Assembly: GCA_027858775.1 (NCBI GenBank)
Contig: JAQICA010000245.1
Location: 1-34,868, forward strand
From: Salinivirgaceae bacterium
GTDB taxonomy: Bacteria; Bacteroidota; Bacteroidia; Bacteroidales; Salinivirgaceae
Length of the DNA: 34,868 nt
Direction: 5' to 3'
Numbering within the stretch: the stretch's first letter is position 1; every line of letters begins with the position of its first letter. The notes under the pieces were generated by a model. The model had not been told where the DNA came from and searched no databases. It saw only the letters and a list, made by a program, of their open reading frames with translations. The position numbers were made by a program, and so were the translations under genes. Below, piece after piece: positions 31,332 through 34,868 of this stretch.

Positions 31332-32368
31332 GGTTGTGTAGTTTCGAGTATCGTATTTACAATTCGGTCAATACCTTTTCCATCTATTAACGCTTGTCCT
31401 TTTGTTCTCAACTTATTTTGTTTATCCGGCGATATTATTAATTCATTCAAGTCATTTACAAACATTTCCTTTGTCAAATCATCGACATAACCCAAATCAA
31501 CAATTGCGCCGTGCCGATCAGCAAGTGTTTGGCTGCCTCTTGCATTAGTCAATGCATGACCAATGCTCAAGGTTGGAACGCCAAAATACAAAAGTTCGTA
31601 GGTTGTAACGCCAAATGTACAAATGGCTATATCAGCGGTATTAAACCATGAATAGCTAAATGGTTCAACTTTGATGTTTTCCGGTAACTTTTTAGCAAGA
31701 GCATCCAGTTCCTCAATGCGCATATAGGAATTTCCTTTGAGAAAAATTATTTCGCAATGGCTGAATTTTTCATCTTTAAGCCAGTTTAATACTTTCAGCG
31801 ATACTCCTTTGGGATCGCTTCCGCCTGTGGTAAGGATGATCTGAGTGCGCCTATTTGATGTTTTTTGTTTTTTGGTAGATTTTTCATTTCTAATTTGACC
31901 ATTTATTGGTATATAAGGAGCACCGATTAATAGTTGTTCATTCTTGCTTTGCTTTTGTAGTTTTTCCACCACCTCATCGCTGGAATGGGCTGATGGTAAT
32001 ATGGCTATCTGACTGTATAAAGCTCCTTCGCAAAGATTATGGAACATAATTACGGTGCTATATTTTTTAAGGTCGATTACAAATTCGCGATCATATTCGT
32101 AAAGTCTGTCAATAAAAATTGTATTTGGTTTTAATTGGCTTACAATATTTTTAAAATCTGCATACTCCCGGTTTTCAATATCTTTTTTGTGATAGATTTT
32201 CAGCTTGTTTTTTTGTAATAGCTTTTGAGCGGGCTCATCGTATTGCCCACAAAAAAAAAATTCAATATCCGGGCTTTTCACCTTCATGTGTTGGGCAATA
32301 GCAACACATCTTACAATGTGTCCCATGCCAATTTCCGGATAACCATCTACTCGAAAGAGGATTCTCAT
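31328..32368 (-). CDS. pseG: UDP-6-deoxy-AltdiNAc hydrolase PseG
   Basis: PseG removes UDP from UDP-2,4-diacetamido-2,4,6-trideoxy-beta-L-altropyranose, releasing the sugar used by PseI. The 346-aa protein has the GT-B-like fold of this hydrolase family. ILFRVDGYPEIGMGHIVRC (3-21) contains His17, the residue equivalent to the catalytic His of Campylobacter PseG. The C-terminal half has IILTTGGSDPKG, and ICTFGVTTYELLYFGVPTLSIG forms the pyrophosphate-binding segment. No GNAT (PseH) domain is fused to it. It overlaps both the acetyltransferase gene upstream (4 nt) and pseI downstream (4 nt), so the three are translationally coupled. A legionaminate-type LegG (NeuC-like epimerase) is excluded by the fold signature. 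Confidence 0.85.
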   Translation of the reverse strand: MRILFRVDGYPEIGMGHIVRCVAIAQHMKVKSPDIEFFFCGQYDEPAQKLLQKNKLKIYHKKDIENREYADFKNIVSQLKPNTIFIDRLYEYDREFVIDLKKYSTVIMFHNLCEGALYSQIAILPSAHSSDEVVEKLQKQSKNEQLLIGAPYIPINGQIRNEKSTKKQKTSNRRTQIILTTGGSDPKGVSLKVLNWLKDEKFSHCEIIFLKGNSYMRIEELDALAKKLPENIKVEPFSYSWFNTADIAICTFGVTTYELLYFGVPTLSIGHALTNARGSQTLADRHGAIVDLGYVDDLTKEMFVNDLNELIISPDKQNKLRTKGQALIDGKGIDRIVNTILETTQP

Positions 32369-33024
32369 GTTTTGCCAATTACTCTTGAAGGGTTGCCAAC
32401 TATTTTTGTGTAATCATCTACAGATTTAATTACAACCGAACCAATGCCTACTAAACTCCATTTACCGATTGTGATATTTTCCAAAGTACTGCAATTGGTT
32501 CCTAAATATGCGCCTTCTTCCAATACAACACTCGCACCTACGCAGGCATTATTTGCTACGTAACTATAATCTTTTAAAGTAGAATTATGTCCGATTAACG
32601 ATTGTGCATAAATTTGAACATGGTTTCCGATTTCAACATTGGGGCCTACCGAAACAAAAGGCTGAATGCATACGCCATTGCCAATTTTTGCGAATTTTGA
32701 TATTACTGCTGTGGGATGAATAATTGTTGCAAACTTTTCGGTGGGTATTTTTAAATCATGCAGTTTATGCAGGAAGCTGTAGTTAAGTTTTGTGGAAATG
32801 AGGGTGTAAAGAAAATAGACGTTATCATCTTTTAAATATTCAATTACAGCTTCGTGTTCTACCTTGCCCAACACTGGAAAACCATTGATCGGGTTAGTTT
32901 CACGATCATTTAAAAAACCAAGTATTTCCCATTCTTTGGTTTTGCTATGTGCGTTAATATCTTCTATTGTTGATGCGGCAACAGTTCCATTGCCATACCC
33001 TCCAATAATTATTATTTTTTTCAT
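32365..33024 (-). CDS. NeuD/PglD-type acetyltransferase of the pseudaminate operon
   Basis: This 219-aa hexapeptide-repeat acyltransferase sits where a pse operon normally has the GNAT enzyme PseH. Residues 1-85 form the nucleotide-sugar half (IIIIGGYGNGTVAASTIEDI, ILGFLNDRE). The beta-helix half shows KFAKIGNGVCIQPFVSV, then AQSLIGHNSTLKDYSYVA with the catalytic-type His, and KIVGNPSRVIGKT at the end. By position its job would be 4-N-acetylation of the UDP-4-amino sugar made by PseC, the step that PglD-like LegH does in the legionaminate route; alternatively it O-acetylates pseudaminic acid, as NeuD does for sialic acid. It is a paralogue of the protein at 19941-20603. It overlaps pseG by 4 nt and follows pseF by 28 nt. 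Confidence 0.82.
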   Translation of the reverse strand: MKKIIIIGGYGNGTVAASTIEDINAHSKTKEWEILGFLNDRETNPINGFPVLGKVEHEAVIEYLKDDNVYFLYTLISTKLNYSFLHKLHDLKIPTEKFATIIHPTAVISKFAKIGNGVCIQPFVSVGPNVEIGNHVQIYAQSLIGHNSTLKDYSYVANNACVGASVVLEEGAYLGTNCSTLENITIGKWSLVGIGSVVIKSVDDYTKIVGNPSRVIGKT

Positions 33025-33052
33025 AATAAAATATCTTGTAATGTATTGTGAA

Positions 33053-33751
33053 TCAACTCTCTAATAAACTTTTATACTTCACCTCCGCCATTTTCCAGTC
33101 ATCTTCTGTATCTATATCTTGTACTTCCAATTGCGAAATTACGACACCATGCTTATTGGTTCCGCGTAGTGCTTTGTCGGCTTTCATCCAGTAGAACTGG
33201 CCTGCATCGTGATAGGCCGGCTCCAAATCTTGGGACCGGGTCTTTTGGTGCTCTGGATAGAACATCTCAACTTTGCCGCTATTCATTCGTAAGGCACGTT
33301 GTATGGGGTAAACAAATTCTGCAACTGGTCGAACGGAGTCAACCTCATTGTCTATCATATATTGATATGCTTTGTTCAGGTTTACAACTGTAATAAAGGG
33401 TGCTGTTGACAATATAAGACATATATTATCGAAGTAAATATTGCTTTTTACATATTGCGCTTTAACCTCATCAACTACATCAGCAAGTGTCGCATAGTCA
33501 TTTGCAGTTTCGGCACTACGCATAAACGGTACATTCGCCCCATATTTCTTTGCAACCCGGGCAATTTCTTCATCATCGGTTGATACCATTACTTCGTCAA
33601 ACAAACCACTGTTAATTGCCGCTTCAATTGAATAAGCAATTATTGGTTTTCCCAAAAAAGGCTTAATGTTTTTGCGCGGAATTCGCTTACTTCCGCCTCT
33701 TGCGGGAATGATGGCCAGGTTTTTTGTATGTTCTTTTGTTGCTTGTGGCAT
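33053..33751 (-). CDS. pseF: Pseudaminic acid cytidylyltransferase PseF
   Basis: PseF activates pseudaminic acid with CTP to give CMP-pseudaminic acid, the glycosyltransferase donor. The 232-aa protein has the CMP-nonulosonate synthetase signature IIPARGGSKRIPRKNIKPFL (14-33), then AYSIEAAINSGLFDEVMVST and DDEEIARVAKKYGANVPF, and EDDWKMAEVKY close to the C-terminus. The R-x-P-R-K-N-I-K-P-F wording and the alignment of the EDDW region match PseF better than NeuA or LegF, although these are related. It is 17 nt downstream of pseC and 28 nt upstream of the acetyltransferase. The start Met is followed by a short polar lead (PQATKEHTK) before the first strand; a later start is not available in frame without losing the motif. 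Confidence 0.9.
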   Translation of the reverse strand: MPQATKEHTKNLAIIPARGGSKRIPRKNIKPFLGKPIIAYSIEAAINSGLFDEVMVSTDDEEIARVAKKYGANVPFMRSAETANDYATLADVVDEVKAQYVKSNIYFDNICLILSTAPFITVVNLNKAYQYMIDNEVDSVRPVAEFVYPIQRALRMNSGKVEMFYPEHQKTRSQDLEPAYHDAGQFYWMKADKALRGTNKHGVVISQLEVQDIDTEDDWKMAEVKYKSLLES

Positions 33752-33768
33752 GAAATATCAGGTAGTTT

Positions 33769-34868
33769 TTATTTTTCTTTGAAAAAATCAGAAATACAAT
33801 TTATTACATAATCCTGCTCATCATCTGTCATTCCATGATACATGGGTAAGCTTAAACATTTTTCATAATATGCCTCAGCTATTGGCATGTCGCCTTCTTT
33901 CCATCCAAATTGCTTGTAATAGGGTTGAAGGTGTACAGGAATGTAATGCACTTGAGTGAAGATCTTGTGTTCTCTCAGATAGTTGTATAACTCTAACCGT
34001 TTTTCTGTTTGTATCACATATAAATGGTATGCGTGCCCACGTTTATTGGTTTTGTCTAAAACTGTTTCTGGTCGTTTAATCGCTTCAAGTTCGGCAATTG
34101 CATTATCGTACTTTTCGGCAATTTCTCTTCTGCGTTTCAGGTGAATATCTGCACGCTTTAATTGACTAGCTCCCAAAGCAGCCTGCATATCAGACAAGCG
34201 GTAGTTAAATCCAAGTTCCTGCATTTCGTAGTACCAACCCGGCCATTGGCTATTGGATATTGGCTGTTGGGCGTTGGCAAATTCAGGAGAGTTTTGGAAT
34301 CTTTCCGAATCTTTGGTTATTCCATGGGTGCGAAGGAGTGCCAGTTTTTCGTAAAGTGCTTTATTATTTGTAGTAATCATTCCGCCTTCGCCCGTAGCAA
34401 TGTGTTTTACGGGATGAAATGAATATATTGCCAAGTCATTATACTGACCGTTTCCACAGAACTGATTTTCACCTTTGCTGTCCACAAAGAATCCTCCGGG
34501 CGCATGACAAGCATCTTCCAAAATCCAGATTCCGTATTTGTTGGCTAATTTTCGAAATGCTTCCATATCGCCGGGGTATCCGGCAAAGTCTACGGGAATT
34601 ATTCCTTTTACGTTTTTCTCCTTCTTAAGGATATCTTCAACCTTTTTGATATCGAGAATATATGAATCAGGTTCAATATCGGCAAATATTACTTCACCAC
34701 CTGCGTAACGAACAGCATTGGCTGATGCAGCAAATGTAATTGGCGTAGTAATAACTTTATCACCCGGCTGTACGCCTAAGGCAAGAATAGATAGGTGTAG
34801 CGCTGCTGTTCCATTAGCAACAGCTACCGCATATTTGCTTCCAATGTATTTTGCAAATTCTTCTTCAA
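33769..34868 (-). CDS. pseC: UDP-4-keto-6-deoxy-AltNAc aminotransferase PseC, N-terminus beyond window edge
   Basis: PseC adds the C4 amino group that leads to pseudaminic acid. The open frame runs to the right edge of the window, so 366 residues are seen and roughly the first 30-40 are missing; the internal Met at 34566 is not the start. Visible motifs are VAVANGTAALHLSILALGVQPGD, KVITTPITFAASANAVRYAGG, IIPVDFAGYPGD, WILEDACHAPGG and the Schiff-base lysine in SFHPVKHIATGEGG (residue 154 of the visible part), then RLSDMQAALGASQL. This is the DegT/DnrJ family with PseC-type wording. About 20 residues (around SPEFANAQQPISNSQWP) lie between RTHGITKDSERF and the conserved WYYEMQELGFNYRL. I recall no such stretch in PseC, and its DNA is a degenerate TTGG heptad array (34243-34277). 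Confidence 0.9.
   Translation of the reverse strand, partial: EEEFAKYIGSKYAVAVANGTAALHLSILALGVQPGDKVITTPITFAASANAVRYAGGEVIFADIEPDSYILDIKKVEDILKKEKNVKGIIPVDFAGYPGDMEAFRKLANKYGIWILEDACHAPGGFFVDSKGENQFCGNGQYNDLAIYSFHPVKHIATGEGGMITTNNKALYEKLALLRTHGITKDSERFQNSPEFANAQQPISNSQWPGWYYEMQELGFNYRLSDMQAALGASQLKRADIHLKRRREIAEKYDNAIAELEAIKRPETVLDKTNKRGHAYHLYVIQTEKRLELYNYLREHKIFTQVHYIPVHLQPYYKQFGWKEGDMPIAEAYYEKCLSLPMYHGMTDDEQDYVINCISDFFKEK
34243..34277. repeat. Five tandem heptads (NNNTTGG) inside pseC
   Basis: The plus strand reads CCATTGG, CTATTGG, ATATTGG, CTGTTGG and GCGTTGG, five consecutive 7-nt units sharing TTGG. On the coding (minus) strand they encode NAQQPISNSQWP-type residues, inside a stretch that appears extra relative to the PseC family. 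A seven-base unit shifts frame at each copy, so the number of copies matters for the gene. Confidence 0.7.

Noticed and set aside
33769-34566. PseC as a complete 265-aa protein starting at the internal ATG
   Set aside because: The frame stays open to the window edge and the upstream residues contain conserved aminotransferase motifs, so the gene is cut by the window rather than short.
30327-34868. Legionaminic acid pathway instead of pseudaminic acid
   Set aside because: The hydrolase has PseG wording with His17 and a GT-B fold, not a NeuC-like LegG, and the synthase, cytidylyltransferase and aminotransferase read as PseI, PseF and PseC. Only the acetyltransferase is Leg-like.
1-34868. CRISPR array, prophage, transposase or integrase
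   Set aside because: No regularly spaced long repeats, no transposase or integrase motifs and no terminal inverted repeats with target duplications were seen. The TTGG heptads are too short and contiguous for CRISPR.

Overview
The window looks like a chromosomal segment of a Bacteroidota bacterium, possibly of the Marinilabiliales/Prolixibacteraceae kind. The reasons are moderately AT-rich DNA, starts without Shine-Dalgarno sequences, several TAnnTTTG-type -7 boxes, a tricorn-like PD40/S41 protease, and protein sequences that read as Bacteroidota. The order-level placement is an impression only. I recognised no rRNA, tRNA, CRISPR array, insertion sequence or phage gene.

Layout. (1) 1-3365, minus strand: general genes. 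These are a CDF metal transporter cut by the left edge, a small exported beta-rich protein, an EamA/DMT permease and a KASIII-like enzyme that ends in a strong intrinsic terminator. (2) 3366-4133: a long divergent intergenic region with a candidate leader terminator and several inverted repeats. (3) 4134-6644, plus: a GT4/DUF1972 glycosyltransferase and a polyprenyl-phosphate sugar phosphotransferase that starts glycan assembly. (4) 6843-8987, minus: a Wzy_C-type ligase/polymerase with a TPR tail, converging on block 3 across a palindrome-rich spacer. (5) 9185-14171, plus: flippase, PglD/NeuD-type acyltransferase, GT-C-like membrane protein and a WecF-like Fuc4NAc transferase. (6) 14161-34868, minus: about 20 kb of tightly packed genes.

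In the direction of transcription, block 6 starts with pseC-pseF-acetyltransferase-pseG-pseI (CMP-pseudaminic acid synthesis; PseB is not visible and may lie beyond the right edge). It continues with a KpsS/capsule-type transferase and a second flippase, then a tricorn-like protease. Next comes a six-gene group: a CapK/PaaK-like adenylating enzyme, an unrecognised 438-aa protein, a GtrB/ArnC-like GT2, a second NeuD-like acyltransferase, an ATP-grasp ligase and a large polytopic membrane protein. It ends with wecE and a vioA-like aminotransferase.

Taken together this is a surface-glycan locus (O-antigen, capsule, or S-layer/protein O-glycan). The phosphotransferase loads the first sugar on undecaprenyl phosphate. 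Cytoplasmic transferases add sugars that include a 4-amino-4,6-dideoxyhexose (WecE/VioA/WecF) and probably pseudaminic acid. Two flippases export the lipid-linked products, and the Wzy_C protein transfers or polymerises them. The part that best deserves the label 'possibly undescribed' is the six-gene group at 16777-24138. It combines a lipid-linked sugar donor enzyme with an adenylating enzyme, an ATP-grasp ligase and an acyltransferase, which suggests acylated or aminoacylated sugar decoration made on Und-P and attached outside the cytoplasm.
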